DNA of 64,000 nt from Geomonas agri (lineage in GTDB: Bacteria > Desulfobacterota > Desulfuromonadia > Geobacterales > Geobacteraceae). Numbering within the stretch: the stretch's first letter is position 1; each line of letters starts with the position of its first letter. Made by a program: the position numbers and the translations under genes. The notes beneath the pieces were generated by a model. The model had not been told where the DNA came from. It was given only the letters and a program-made list of their open reading frames with translations, and did not search any database. The stretch covers positions 1 through 64,000 of the forward strand of contig NZ_JAINZO010000001.1 of the NCBI RefSeq assembly GCF_020179605.1, in the 5' to 3' direction. Below, piece after piece: positions 51,539 to 61,457 of the stretch.

Positions 51539-52804
51539 TTACCCTTCCCGATTTTTGTTTGCGAGAAACCGATATAACGGAACTGGCATAAAAATCTTTC
51601 CGATTCTTCTGGCTAGATATGCTGCTAGGAGGAAAGGAATGATAAGGATATGTTCGTCTGTCATCTCCATGATGATGATAACGCCGGTAAGCGGAGCTTG
51701 GATTGCTCCCGAGAAAAACGCCACCATCCCTAACAGCGCGCAAACCTTGAAGTTGGAAAAATGAAAGAGTTTGGCGACGGTGAAGCCTAGGCCTGCGCCA
51801 ATTGATAAAGACGGCGAGAAAATCCCCCCTGCCATGCCAGAAAGGTAGGAGAGCACGGTGGTAAAAAACTTCTCTATTCCGAAAAAAACCGGCCATTGAT
51901 CGATGGATGGACTTTCAAGAAATTTTCTTGTGATCTCGTATCCTGAACCAGCTGTCGAGCCATCGCTTAAAAGCCCGATAGCTGCACAAAGAATCCCGCA
52001 GTACAGTGCCTTTTTCCATGCTTGATCGGGCAGATTCACCGTGGACGGAAATGCAAGAACACGTGCGAATGCCCCCCCTGCTACCCCTCCAACAACTCCT
52101 AATAATAGTGTTTCTGGAAACAAAGCCAGGCTTGGACTGGAAACAGCAGGATGTCCGAAATAAAGATAGTTCCCAGAGATGGCAAGTGCCGCGATACCAG
52201 AAAGTATAACCGCCAGCATGATCATCTCGCGAAACCTGCCGAGAATACCTTCAGTCACTTCCTCTATGGCGAACGCGATACCTGCAAGAGGAGCATTGAA
52301 GGCAGCCGCGACTCCCGCAGCGGCACCGGCTGTAAGGAACGTCTGGAAATCAACTTCTGGCACAATCCGTCGGGTGATACGCCCTATCCACGCAAAAATG
52401 GATGCGGCTATCTGCACCGTTGGCCCCTCACGACCGATCGAGGCGCCAGAAAGAGTCCCGATCAAACTTGAGACCACTTTGACGCCAGCAGTCTTCAGGG
52501 AGACAAGTGAACTTACCCAGGGGGGATCGCTAACTTTTTTGTCGTGGACCTGGTCGATTGCCTCCAATACCTGCGGAATCCCACTCCCCTTTGCATCCGG
52601 GCCAAAAAACTGGACAACTAATGTGGCGCCGACAAAGAGAAGGGGGGTCGCCACTGTGACCATATAAGGGTGACCGGCGAAGATATGGAAATACCATCCC
52701 TGCACATAGGAAATAACGTGCGCAAAAAGAGCAGCAGCACCACCAACGAGAGCTGCCGCAGTCCACACTGCTAACTGAAGATATGTTTTACGTTTCAAAC
52801 TCAT
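51539..52804 (-). CDS. ClC-family chloride channel or H+/Cl- antiporter
   Basis: About 421 residues from the ATG at 52804; a start at 52861 is also possible. Ten or more membrane helices with the three selectivity-filter motifs: GSGIPQVLEAI, GREGPTVQIAAS (with the gating glutamate) and GIFSPSLSIGAGLG. The gating glutamate favours exchanger activity, as in ClcA, but the second proton glutamate cannot be placed. It follows the Pal-like gene by about 30 bp and may be co-transcribed. No CBS domains are present. Confidence 0.88.
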   Translation of the reverse strand: MSLKRKTYLQLAVWTAAALVGGAAALFAHVISYVQGWYFHIFAGHPYMVTVATPLLFVGATLVVQFFGPDAKGSGIPQVLEAIDQVHDKKVSDPPWVSSLVSLKTAGVKVVSSLIGTLSGASIGREGPTVQIAASIFAWIGRITRRIVPEVDFQTFLTAGAAAGVAAAFNAPLAGIAFAIEEVTEGILGRFREMIMLAVILSGIAALAISGNYLYFGHPAVSSPSLALFPETLLLGVVGGVAGGAFARVLAFPSTVNLPDQAWKKALYCGILCAAIGLLSDGSTAGSGYEITRKFLESPSIDQWPVFFGIEKFFTTVLSYLSGMAGGIFSPSLSIGAGLGFTVAKLFHFSNFKVCALLGMVAFFSGAIQAPLTGVIIIMEMTDEHILIIPFLLAAYLARRIGKIFMPVPLYRFLANKNREG

Positions 52805-52835
52805 TTTGAAGGGATTCCGCCTGCCACCATTCTTG

Positions 52836-53432
52836 TTACTTTTCTGACACAACGAACTCATCGTGACGGTTCGCGGCCCATGCTGTCGTGTTGTGACCCG
52901 GATCAACTGGCCTCTCTTTGCCGTAGCTGATCACAGAAAGACGGTCGGTAGGAATCCCCAGTTCAGTTAGGTAGTTTCTGGCGGCCTTGGCACGTTTTTC
53001 TCCTAAGGCAAGGTTATATTCATCTGAGCCACGCTCGTCACAGTGGCCTGCTATCTGGATCTTGATGTCAGGGGCCTTTTTCAAAATGTCTGCATTTTTT
53101 ACTAGGGTTTCTCGAGCGTCCTTGGACAACGAGGAGGAGTCAAAGTCAAAGTATATTTCCTGGAGGGACACCTTCAATTCACCAGCCTGTGAAATTGGTT
53201 CTAGTTGAGCAGGTAGAGGGGTGGGCAAGGATTCATCATTTATCTGGGTCGGCTGAATTTTTAGCGGTGCGGCGACCTGCGTCAGCGTCGCCTCAGCTTT
53301 TACAGGCGGCTCTGCTACTGCTTCTAACGGCACTATAGGGGGCTCGGCTTTTACCATTTCGTGTTTGGCGCAGCCGCTGACCCCGATGGCGACGAAACCC
53401 AAGACTACCAATGCCAGAACTTTTCTTTTCAT
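52836..53432 (-). CDS. OmpA/Pal-type peptidoglycan-binding lipoprotein
   Basis: 198 residues from the ATG at 53432 with a GAGGCGG site. A signal sequence and lipobox (GVSGC) are followed by a Pro/Ala-rich spacer (about 25-85) and the OmpA-like domain: EIYFDFDSSSLSKDARETL, then AGHCDERGSDEYNLALGEKRA. This binds peptidoglycan and tethers the outer membrane. It is not beside tolB, so it is probably a second Pal paralogue. Upstream is a 380-bp gap without a gene. Confidence 0.87.
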   Translation of the reverse strand: MKRKVLALVVLGFVAIGVSGCAKHEMVKAEPPIVPLEAVAEPPVKAEATLTQVAAPLKIQPTQINDESLPTPLPAQLEPISQAGELKVSLQEIYFDFDSSSLSKDARETLVKNADILKKAPDIKIQIAGHCDERGSDEYNLALGEKRAKAARNYLTELGIPTDRLSVISYGKERPVDPGHNTTAWAANRHDEFVVSEK

Positions 53433-53750
53433 TACCGCCTCATGTGAATTACCGCATTGATAATGCGACAAAGTGTTTTGACGCTAAGCTAAAATTACAA
53501 CATGATTTGCAAAACGAATTATTTGCTATGCAAATCTTTTTGTCAAGCATTCCTGGTGCCGCGATGCCTCCAAGGAGCAAGGTTGATGAGGTTATCATCA
53601 ATCTTCGCGGAACGTTCCACGCAGGAATGCAGCCGATTTGGCGTATTGTGATTGGGTAGCCTGTAGAGTGCCTTTTGCGATGGTGTTGTTGCTGCATGTG
53701 ATCAGGCGAGAAACGGCATGGCTCACAGGATGTGTGACCACTGCCTGCAA
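53433..53750. other. Intergenic region without a recognised gene
   Basis: About 320 bp between the Pal-like start and the ActP terminator. It should contain the Pal promoter. No coding frame with a plausible start was found. Confidence 0.4.
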
Positions 53751-53785
53751 ACAAAAAGAGGCTGGAGAGGTTACCCTCTCCAGCC
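53751..53785 (-). terminator. Terminator of the symporter operon
   Basis: On the minus strand GGCTGGAGAGG and CCTCTCCAGCC form a stem (53760-53770, 53775-53785) followed by a T run (complement of ACAAAAAG). Confidence 0.88.
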
Positions 53786-53809
53786 TGCCTTGCCAGTTGT
53801 CGACGCCCC

Positions 53810-55789
53810 CTAGTGGTCGATGGCTTTGGCCATGCCGAGACCAGTGTTCTGGCGAACGTACACTTCATCAAACATTTCCTCAGAGCGCCTACTTGGGAAG
53901 GCAAGGCAGCCGATAATTGCAGCCATGAAGCCAAGAGGGATCGAGATGATCCCAGGGTTTTTAAGACTAAACAGTGGCCTCTCAAGGCCCACCATTGAGG
54001 TACCATCCTGTTTGGCATCTTCCATTGCCTTGGCAAGTGCCTTGGCATCGTTTTCGGAGAGCGTGGCACCTGGAGGCAGCGCCGCCTGCTTCTGCTGTAT
54101 TGCCGCGACAACCTTTTTTGCGCCAGCAGCGACTACCTTCGGATAGGTCATGTTGGGGGACACCATTACCAACGCGATGGAAGCTACCGTACCAACAATT
54201 AGGCCTGAAATGACACCGGCAGTATTAAACTTGCGCCAGAACAGCGAGAGGACGACGACAGGCAAGTTGCCGGAAGCCGCCACGGCAAAGGCAAGCGCCA
54301 CCAAGTGAGCGACATTCTGCTTTTCAGCGGCGATGCCGATCAGTATGCCACAGGCCCCGACTACGAAGGAGGTGACACGGGCCGCAAATACCTGCTCATG
54401 CTGATCCGCATGACCATCCTTGATCACGTTGACGTATATATCGTGGGCGATTGCCGCAGAAGCGGCAAGTACCAAACCGGAGACAACAGCGAGGATGGTC
54501 GCGAAGGCGACGGCGCAGAGGAAAGCAAGGAAAAGGTCACCGATAATAGGGGAGATATCCGCCCCCATCTGCTGGGCCAGCATCAGTGTCGCCATGTTGC
54601 CGCCCTTGTCGACGGCAGTTATCCCTTGCGGAGTGAGATGGATGGCTGAGCCGAAACCGAGAAGAGTGGTAAGGATGTAAAAGCCGCCGATGATGAACAT
54701 GGCTATGATTACGGATTTTCTAGCCGCTTGGGCGGTCGGTACGGTGAAGAAGCGCATCAGGATGTGCGGCATTCCGGCGGTGCCGAGTACGAGTGCCATG
54801 CCCAGCGAGATCTGATCAAGTGGGTTCTTGAGATAGAGGCCCGGCTCGAGAAAGCGCTGACCTGCATCCATGCCGTTCATGATAATCCCATCCTTTAGAA
54901 CCATCTTCGAGACATGGTCCTGGATATTCGGATTGCTGACGATGGTGTCGAAGAAGCCAATCGGATTAAAGCCAGCCTTAGCCATGACAAGCACGGAGAG
55001 GAGGAAGGCGCCGGTCATCAGAAGCCCGGCCTTGATGATCTGTACCCAGGTGGTGGCGGTCATACCGCCGAAGACGACGTAGCCGACCATAAGAATGCCG
55101 ACGCCTATGATGGAGATTTTGTAGGGTATGCCCACCAGGAGGGCCATTAATTTGCCTGCACCGACCATCTGGGCAGTCAAATAGAAGGTTGAAACAGAAA
55201 CGGTTGAGATGGCCGCAAATGCCCGCACTGGCTTGGGTGAAGTTCTGAAGGAAAGAATGTCACCGAGTGTGTATTTCCCCGCATTGCGACATGGCTCTGC
55301 GACTATCAAAAGGACTGTGATATAGGCGACTAGCCAGCCTACCGAATACATAAAACCATCATAGCCGTACAGCGATATGAGGCCGGAGATACCGAGGAAC
55401 GAGGCCGCTGACATGTAGTCGCCGGCGATGGCCCAGCCATTTTGGGTGCCTGTGATTCCCCCGCCGGCAGCGTAGAAGTCTGCCGCGCTCTTTGTCTTGC
55501 TGGCGGCCTTGACCACGACGGCCATGGTGATGGCGATTATTACTGCAAACATGGATATGGTGATGGCCTTGTTCGCCTTAAGCTCCTTGTGCTTGACCGG
55601 AGCCACAGCCGCGGCAGCGGGCGCTTGGGTGGTGGTTGCCGCAGTTGCGGTAGCGCCGGAGCCAGCGGGTGCAGTTAAGGCGGAGTTCGAACCCGATGCT
55701 GCAGTTACCTTGGACGGTTCCTCCGCAAACGCAACGGCAGCGAGGGAGAGGGCCAGAGATGCTGCGATAATGATCTTCTTCAAAGTCAT
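53810..55789 (-). CDS. actP: ActP-like sodium:acetate symporter
   Basis: About 659 residues from the ATG at 55789 with an AGGAGG site. A signal-like N-terminus and an Ala/Thr-rich spacer precede the SSS-family core of about 13 helices. The family landmarks are present: AGGGITGTQNGWAIAGDYMSAASFLGISG, the Na+-site helices and GTAGMPHILMRFF. A long loop (about 560-620) interrupts before the last helices and is larger than in Escherichia coli ActP. Acetate is the central electron donor for these bacteria. The DUF485 gene is 16 bp upstream. Confidence 0.9.
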   Translation of the reverse strand: MTLKKIIIAASLALSLAAVAFAEEPSKVTAASGSNSALTAPAGSGATATAATTTQAPAAAAVAPVKHKELKANKAITISMFAVIIAITMAVVVKAASKTKSAADFYAAGGGITGTQNGWAIAGDYMSAASFLGISGLISLYGYDGFMYSVGWLVAYITVLLIVAEPCRNAGKYTLGDILSFRTSPKPVRAFAAISTVSVSTFYLTAQMVGAGKLMALLVGIPYKISIIGVGILMVGYVVFGGMTATTWVQIIKAGLLMTGAFLLSVLVMAKAGFNPIGFFDTIVSNPNIQDHVSKMVLKDGIIMNGMDAGQRFLEPGLYLKNPLDQISLGMALVLGTAGMPHILMRFFTVPTAQAARKSVIIAMFIIGGFYILTTLLGFGSAIHLTPQGITAVDKGGNMATLMLAQQMGADISPIIGDLFLAFLCAVAFATILAVVSGLVLAASAAIAHDIYVNVIKDGHADQHEQVFAARVTSFVVGACGILIGIAAEKQNVAHLVALAFAVAASGNLPVVVLSLFWRKFNTAGVISGLIVGTVASIALVMVSPNMTYPKVVAAGAKKVVAAIQQKQAALPPGATLSENDAKALAKAMEDAKQDGTSMVGLERPLFSLKNPGIISIPLGFMAAIIGCLAFPSRRSEEMFDEVYVRQNTGLGMAKAIDH

Positions 55790-55805
55790 GGCAAGCCTCC
55801 TGTGG

Positions 55806-56117
55806 TTATTTGTGTAACTCGTCAATGAGTTCCCGCGTGAGCCGGTCGAAATCCTTGTTCGCAACGTGCGAGTAGTACAGGGCGATCCCCCAGGAGACGA
55901 AGAACTGGGAGAGTGCAAAGACATACCCTACGTTCACGGGGCCGAGTACTTTTACCCTGAATATTCCCGGGGTGTAAGCTGCGCCGATAGGCAGCATGAA
56001 ATAGTAGGCGCAGGAAAAAATCCACCATCCGAAAAGGAAGGCCGATTTTTTGTGGTGTAACTCCACGAACTTCGGGTTCCTGGCGATTGCCGACCAGTCA
56101 TACTTTTTTTCTGCCAT
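55806..56117 (-). CDS. DUF485 (YjcH-like) membrane protein
   Basis: 103 residues with two membrane helices (FGWWIFSCAYYFMLPIG and VGYVFALSQFFVSWGIALYY). DUF485 proteins accompany acetate symporters of the ActP type, as yjcH does in E. coli, and are thought to support their activity. A GGAGGAACC site precedes the ATG. The stop is 16 bp from the ActP start, so the two are one operon. Confidence 0.85.
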   Translation of the reverse strand: MAEKKYDWSAIARNPKFVELHHKKSAFLFGWWIFSCAYYFMLPIGAAYTPGIFRVKVLGPVNVGYVFALSQFFVSWGIALYYSHVANKDFDRLTRELIDELHK

Positions 56118-56200
56118 GGTGGTTCCTCCTTTTGAAAAGGTTGCGCAGCTTGGGTGGATAAAGATTCTGCTTCCAGGAGTGTGATATCGATGCTTTTATT

Positions 56201-57022
56201 TCATGCGGGAAGATACCCGAACCTGGCGGAAAGGAGGCTTGCTCCCTCCTGAAGGGATGGGATTATCTCGTGCTCGACCCGTTCCGCCAGCATTCTGAAG
56301 GAGGGGGCAAGCAAGGTGATGGCGCCAATCACCTTCCCTGCGTAGTCACGGACAGCTACCGCAACACTGATAACGCCATCCCCCAATCCGCCGTCGTCGA
56401 CGGCGACTCCAGTGACTCTGATTTCTTGCAGTTCGCTCGCCAGTTTTTCCAGGTCAGGCTGACTTCCCCGTCCATCGTCCCGTCTGCAGATCCGCTCCAG
56501 TAAATCCCATGATTCAACCGCCTTCATGACCTTTCCCGCGGCGTTGGTGAAAAACGGGAATTTCCTTCCGATAAATGGTTGCGCCTTGATCAGCCTGTCG
56601 CAGTCGACCATGTTGAGGAACAGCACCTCGTTGTCCTTAATGACAGTCATATAGACCGCTTCATCATGTTTGCGGGCGAGGTTCTCCATGATCGGATGGG
56701 CATAGGTTACAAGGTTCGAGCCGTCGGTAGGCTCTCGAAGGATCTCTCTAGTATGCCTGGCGAGGTTCGAGCTATCGGCAAGTTTGCGACCGAGGGCGAT
56801 GGTCCTTGCGCCAAGCTGGTACTCTCCGGTTATCGAGTCGCGTTCTACCAAGCCCTTTTCGATCAGGGTGGCCAACAGGCGGAAGGTCTTGTTTCTGCTG
56901 AATCCAATGCCATCGGCCAGCGATTGAAGCGGAATTTTTTCGGAACTTTCTGCCAGTTTCTCCAGCAATTCCAAAGCCTTTTTGACGTTACGGATAGTGT
57001 AATTTGTGTCGGTTTCTCGCAT
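56201..57022 (-). CDS. IclR-family transcriptional regulator
   Basis: 273 residues. The winged helix occupies 8-75 (VKKALELLEKLAESSEKIPLQ, IGFSRNKTFRLLATL). The effector domain follows (YAHPIMENLARKHDEAVYMTV, FPFFTNAAGKVMKAV, VAVAVRDYAGKVIGAITLL). IclR regulators sense small organic acids. It lies upstream of and in the same direction as the DUF485/actP pair, with an 80-bp gap, so it could control acetate uptake. Confidence 0.87.
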   Translation of the reverse strand: MRETDTNYTIRNVKKALELLEKLAESSEKIPLQSLADGIGFSRNKTFRLLATLIEKGLVERDSITGEYQLGARTIALGRKLADSSNLARHTREILREPTDGSNLVTYAHPIMENLARKHDEAVYMTVIKDNEVLFLNMVDCDRLIKAQPFIGRKFPFFTNAAGKVMKAVESWDLLERICRRDDGRGSQPDLEKLASELQEIRVTGVAVDDGGLGDGVISVAVAVRDYAGKVIGAITLLAPSFRMLAERVEHEIIPSLQEGASLLSARFGYLPA

Positions 57023-57284
57023 GGCGACCTCTTATTAGAGACACCGCCCAATCGGGACGTCGAATGGCGGGTCCTAATCGTAAGTTGGACATCGGAGGCA
57101 GGTCCTGCCCCACCACCGCATAAGCGCGCAACTGTCCGTATTGGGTCACGGAGACAGCCGACGAGCGAAGTCGCAGCCCCAGTTCATCGCCTTTGACCAA
57201 AGGGAGGATGAAGTGAGGGGCCCTTCAGGAAACTTAATGGGCTGTGGCTGTGGCACCTATTCTGTAATTGGCATCAAAGCGGTG

Positions 57285-57608
57285 CTAAGACAATGCGGAG
57301 GCGAGTGACGGAGGAGCTCTTGAGTGGAGTGAAACGGGGAAAGCGGCAAGGGCGCCGATAGGCTGAAGCGTGACGAGGTCTTTGATTTCGACTAGGGACG
57401 CAACAACGACGACTGGTGGAGAGAGTTCCAATTCCCACTGCTGGTTGCACGATTTTACAGCGGGTGCTTTCGAAATTTTTTCAACGACCGCGCGTGGCCG
57501 TTGCTTGGGACCATGGTTATGCTCCAACGCAGGATTCCTCATCCCCAAAATGACGAGGAAGAACACTGGTGCAACAATTGATAATGTCAAAAGGAGTCTT
57601 CTTTGCAT
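57285..57608 (-). CDS. Small secreted or anchored protein, possible
   Basis: 107 residues from ATG 57608 (57629 also open). An N-terminal membrane helix (LLLTLSIVAPVFFLVILG) precedes a periplasmic part ending PVSLHSRAPPSLASA, a tail common in small proteins annotated near metal-efflux genes. The ribosome site is weak and no partner gene is near. Confidence 0.45.
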   Translation of the reverse strand: MQRRLLLTLSIVAPVFFLVILGMRNPALEHNHGPKQRPRAVVEKISKAPAVKSCNQQWELELSPPVVVVASLVEIKDLVTLQPIGALAAFPVSLHSRAPPSLASALS

Positions 57609-57892
57609 AACCAGATCGTTTGTGCTCAAATTTTTGGTATAGCAACTTATGTAAAATATAACGTGATTTTATATTTTTGCAACAAAAAAGTTGCACCACA
57701 ATCTAGCAGACAGCAACGTGTTGTTTTTATGTGACATTTTAACCAAACATTCTGACATTCGTGCAACGACATGGCAGCGTCAGGACAAGGTGTTTGGGCG
57801 TTTCGAACGTGAATCAACTCATTATTGGAAATCACTTTCTACGTGCAACCAGCTGTGATATACCACGAGAAACTTCCAGACCAGAGGGGCTT

Positions 57893-58399
57893 ATGAAAGA
57901 GCGCGAAAAGGCCATCGTCGTAGGCGAAATCATCGATAACATCCGTCGCGTGTTTCAGGCAGTCAACGAATACTCAAAGAAGGCGGAACGGGAGACGGGA
58001 CTGACCGGACCACAACTATGGGCTATAAAGGTGATAGCGGAGAGAGGCCCCTTGAAGGTCTCGGAACTGGCGCGACGGATGTACCTTCATCCTGCCACTG
58101 TTGTGGGGGTCGTAGACCGGCTAGAAGGACGGGGGCTGGTATCGCGCATGCGCTCACGGGAGGACAGGCGTGTTGTGAAGATAGAGTTGACTGAGCATGG
58201 AAAAAATCTCATCGTCAATGCCCCGGAAGTGGCTCAGGGGCTGCTCGTCAGGGGACTTGAGACTCTTGAGCACGAGCAACTACTGCGCATGTCGGTAGAT
58301 CTCGAACGGCTTGTCGAAATCCTGGGCGCTCAAGAGGTCCCTCCCAAACTCCTACTTTCATCGGAAATCAACCTACCAGGTCGTTCCGTTCCGAAATGA
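57893..58399 (+). CDS. MarR-family regulator, first copy
   Basis: 168 residues from ATG 57893 with an AGAGGGG site. The winged helix is clear: LTGPQLWAIKVIAERGPLKVS, then MYLHPATVVGVVDRLEGRGLV and SREDRRVVKIELTEHGKNLI. It is closely related to the protein at 59161, with the same N-terminal helix (IIDNIRRVFQAVNEYSKKAE). No target gene is adjacent; the downstream 750 bp hold no recognised gene. Confidence 0.85.
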   Translation: MKEREKAIVVGEIIDNIRRVFQAVNEYSKKAERETGLTGPQLWAIKVIAERGPLKVSELARRMYLHPATVVGVVDRLEGRGLVSRMRSREDRRVVKIELTEHGKNLIVNAPEVAQGLLVRGLETLEHEQLLRMSVDLERLVEILGAQEVPPKLLLSSEINLPGRSVPK

Positions 58400-59148
58400 C
58401 CCTAGAAACTATTGATTACAACTACCGGTGCGGTATTGTGGGGAGTGATTTCCTTTCCAAGTCTGCAACCCAACAAAAAATCCGCGCCAGCGGCAATACG
58501 CAAAATGCCGGACGCGACATTCCGACAGCTAAACTGGTGGCGATTTTGGGAGCGAATGAGGAGCTGGTTGGGCGGTGGTCTGCTATTGGTGCGCGCAAAG
58601 GTCGGCCGGCCGTAGGCTGAGCTGCATTCCTGCAGTTCGCACATCAGCATATACGCCTCCGCCATACTCCCCGTGCCTTCACTGGCTAGCTATGGCTCAC
58701 ATCCTGTAACAACGAATAGCCCGATGCTCCCTCGGCAATTGTGGGCCATTACGCTTTGCCTGACCTGTAGAGTTTTGACCTTCTCCATCAGCCACCAGAG
58801 TGCCGCCAGCCGCCAGACTTCATACATAACTTCCCGCGTGAAAACAAAGAATATTACCCGTCGTTGCAAGGTAGGAGTCATAAGCGTTGACACGAAGCGG
58901 CTTGAGCGAACTCAAACGCCATTTTTCAACCCTTCAGTTTGTTACAGCTGACTCAACCTTTGGCATCCTGGCATCTAATCGTGGATCACGTACTGAATGA
59001 GTAGACTCGCCAGCACATGACCAATGCTTTGCAGGTTATACATCGCTATGAGGCTATGGGAGTTGTCCGATCAACTTGACTCTTCTTAGAAACCCCAGTA
59101 TAATTTGTAAAGCTAATTATTCGTTGCACTAACGTTATAACCAAATCT
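58400..59148. other. Gene-free stretch between the two MarR genes
   Basis: Several short frames exist on both strands, but none has a recognisable product or ribosome site. The sequence may be a decayed gene separating a MarR duplication. Confidence 0.35.
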
Positions 59149-59160
59149 TTGGAGTACAGC

Positions 59161-59622
59161 ATGGGACGCAGTGAGCAGATTTCGCAAGTTATTGACAACT
59201 TAAGGAGGATCTTCCAGGCCGTGGGTGAGTACTCACGCAGCGCCGAAAAAGAGACCGAACTTACCGGGCCGCAGCTATGGGCCCTGAAGATCCTCGACAA
59301 ACAGGCTCGTTTGCGTGTCTCCGAGCTGGCCCGGCAGATGTACCTGCGACCGGCTACGGTGGTAGGGATACTGGACCGTCTAGAAGCAAAGGGACTGGTG
59401 AGCCGAACCCGGTCGAAGCAGGACCGCCGTGCGGTCGACCTAGAACTGACAGAAGCGGGCAGGGGGGTCGTCGCCAAGGCACCGGAGGTTGCCCAGATCA
59501 TGCTTGTAAACGGGCTATCAGCGCTTGAAGAAGAAGAATTCAACCGCGTCATCGATGGGATGCAGCACATGGTAAAGATACTGGGGGCGGAGCACCTGAT
59601 GCCGCAGCCACTGCACAGCTGA
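59161..59622 (+). CDS. MarR-family regulator, second copy
   Basis: 153 residues from ATG 59161 with a TTGGAGT site. Winged-helix landmarks: LTGPQLWALKILDKQARLRVS, MYLRPATVVGILDRLEAKGLV, SKQDRRAVDLELTEAGRGVV. A paralogue of 57893-58399. The glycosidase gene follows 34 bp after its stop, so it may head that operon and control carbohydrate or stress functions. Confidence 0.85.
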   Translation: MGRSEQISQVIDNLRRIFQAVGEYSRSAEKETELTGPQLWALKILDKQARLRVSELARQMYLRPATVVGILDRLEAKGLVSRTRSKQDRRAVDLELTEAGRGVVAKAPEVAQIMLVNGLSALEEEEFNRVIDGMQHMVKILGAEHLMPQPLHS

Positions 59623-59656
59623 GCATCCCCCCCGAAAACGATGGAGGAAGCTCCCT

Positions 59657-61447
59657 ATGAAGCATTCTCTTGACCTTGCGCTGATCGGCAACTGCCAGGT
59701 CGGCGCGCTCATCGACACACAGGCGGAGATCGTCTGGTACTGCCTGCCCCGCTTCGACGGCGACCCGGTCTTTTGCTCCCTGTTGCAGGAACACGAACCG
59801 GGCGAGGGGATCGGTTACTGCGGCATCGAACTCGTGGACCAGGTGGCGAGCGAGCAGCACTACCTCCCCAACTCGGCGGTCCTCGTCACCACGATGACCG
59901 ATTCCCGGGGGGGCGCGGTCGAGGTGACCGACTTCGCGCCCCGCTTTCGGCAGTACGGCAGGATCTTCACCCCTATCATGCTGGTCAGGCAATTGCGCCG
60001 ACTGCACGGGACACCGAGGGTGGTCGTCCGGGTGCGCCCAGCCCGCAACTACGGCGCCGAGCGCGGCGAGTTCACCTACGGCAGCCACCACATCCGCTAC
60101 GTTTCCCCGTACATGGTGCTGCGCCTTTCCACCGACGCTTCCGTCACCGCCATTCTGCAGGAACTTCCGGTGCTGCTCGAGGACGAGCTCAACCTCGTCC
60201 TGGGCCCGGACGAGACGGTGCATGAGAATGTCTCGGAGCTCGCGCACCGTTTCAAGAAGGAGACCGTCGCCTACTGGCAGGAATGGGTGCGGGATCTGGG
60301 CATACCGTTTGAGTGGCAGGACGAGGTGATCAGGGCGGCCATCACGCTGAAGCTCAACGCCTTCGAGGATACCGGCGCCATCGCCGCCGCCCTCACCACC
60401 TCGATACCGGAGGCGCCCGACTCGGGGCGCAATTGGGACTACCGCTACTGCTGGCTGCGCGACGCCTACTTCGTGGTCAACGCGCTGAACCGGCTCGGCG
60501 CCACCAAGACCATGGAGCGCTACCTGCGTTATCTGGTCAACGTGGTGGCCGGGAGCGATGGTGGCTACCTCCAGCCCGTCTACGGCATCGACGGCAACAG
60601 CAACCTCGAGGAGAAGGAGATGCCGTCGCTGCCGGGCTACCGAGGCATGGGGCCGGTGCGGGTGGGGAACCAGGCTTGCTTGCAGGTCCAGCACGACGTC
60701 TATGGTTCGGCGGTCCTGGCGGTGACCCATGTCTTCTTCGATCACCGCCTAATGCAGCGCGGCGATACCACCCTGTTTTACCGCCTGGAGCCACTGGGGG
60801 AGATGGCGATCCAGGTGCATGACCAGCCCGACGCGGGGTTGTGGGAGCTGCGGGGGAGCCGCAGGGTGCACACCTTCTCCAGCATCATGTGCTGGGCGGC
60901 CTGCGACCGGCTGGAGAGGATAGCCGCCCAGTTGGGGCTCAAGGAGCGGGCCGCCTACTGGCAGGCCCAGGCGCAGCGCATCCACGAGACGGTCTGCCGG
61001 CACGGCTGGAATGCGGAGAAGAAGAGCTTCACCGCGGCCTTCGAGGGGGAGACTTTGGACGCGAGCCTGCTGCTCATCCACGACGTCGGTTTCCTCGCCG
61101 CCGACGACCCGCGCTTTGCCTCCACCGTCGCTGCCATCGAGCGGGAATTGCGCCGCGGAGATTACATCTTCCGCTACGTGGAGGATGACGACTTCGGCAC
61201 CCCAAAAAACGCCTTCATCGTCTGCACCTACTGGTACATCTACGCCCTGGCCGCCCTCGGGCGCACCGACGAGGCGCGTCAGCTCTTCGAGAACCTGCTG
61301 GCGCGCCACAACCGGCACGGCCTCATGGCCGAGCACGTCGATGTCGCGACCGGAGAACAGTGGGGCAACTTCGTCCAGACCTACAGCATGGTTGGGCTCA
61401 TCAACGCGGCCATCCGACTCTCCAAACGGTGGGACACCGCGTTTTAA
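59657..61447 (+). CDS. GH15 glucoamylase/trehalase-like protein
   Basis: 596 residues from an ATG with a GGAGG site. The N-terminal beta-sandwich (about 1-220, starting LALIGNCQVGALIDTQAEIVW) is followed by the (alpha/alpha)6 barrel of GH15: NWDYRYCWLRDAYFVVNAL, GGYLQPVYGIDG, the acid Glu in DAGLWELRG and the second acid in GEQWGNFVQTYSMVGLI. Bacterial members cleave alpha-glucans or trehalose. There is no signal peptide, so it acts in the cytoplasm. With the trehalose-synthase-like gene downstream it may serve glycogen or trehalose turnover. Confidence 0.88.
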   Translation: MKHSLDLALIGNCQVGALIDTQAEIVWYCLPRFDGDPVFCSLLQEHEPGEGIGYCGIELVDQVASEQHYLPNSAVLVTTMTDSRGGAVEVTDFAPRFRQYGRIFTPIMLVRQLRRLHGTPRVVVRVRPARNYGAERGEFTYGSHHIRYVSPYMVLRLSTDASVTAILQELPVLLEDELNLVLGPDETVHENVSELAHRFKKETVAYWQEWVRDLGIPFEWQDEVIRAAITLKLNAFEDTGAIAAALTTSIPEAPDSGRNWDYRYCWLRDAYFVVNALNRLGATKTMERYLRYLVNVVAGSDGGYLQPVYGIDGNSNLEEKEMPSLPGYRGMGPVRVGNQACLQVQHDVYGSAVLAVTHVFFDHRLMQRGDTTLFYRLEPLGEMAIQVHDQPDAGLWELRGSRRVHTFSSIMCWAACDRLERIAAQLGLKERAAYWQAQAQRIHETVCRHGWNAEKKSFTAAFEGETLDASLLLIHDVGFLAADDPRFASTVAAIERELRRGDYIFRYVEDDDFGTPKNAFIVCTYWYIYALAALGRTDEARQLFENLLARHNRHGLMAEHVDVATGEQWGNFVQTYSMVGLINAAIRLSKRWDTAF

Positions 61448-61457
61448 GGATAGAGCG

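Noticed and set aside
57023..57284. Small frames between the IclR gene and the small membrane protein
   Set aside because: They are short shadows and none has a start with a ribosome site.
61011..61457. 5' extension of the DUF389 gene into the GH15 gene
   Set aside because: The extra 149 residues are Arg/Ser/Thr-rich and overlap a well-supported glycosidase frame; the ATG at 61458 has a good ribosome site.
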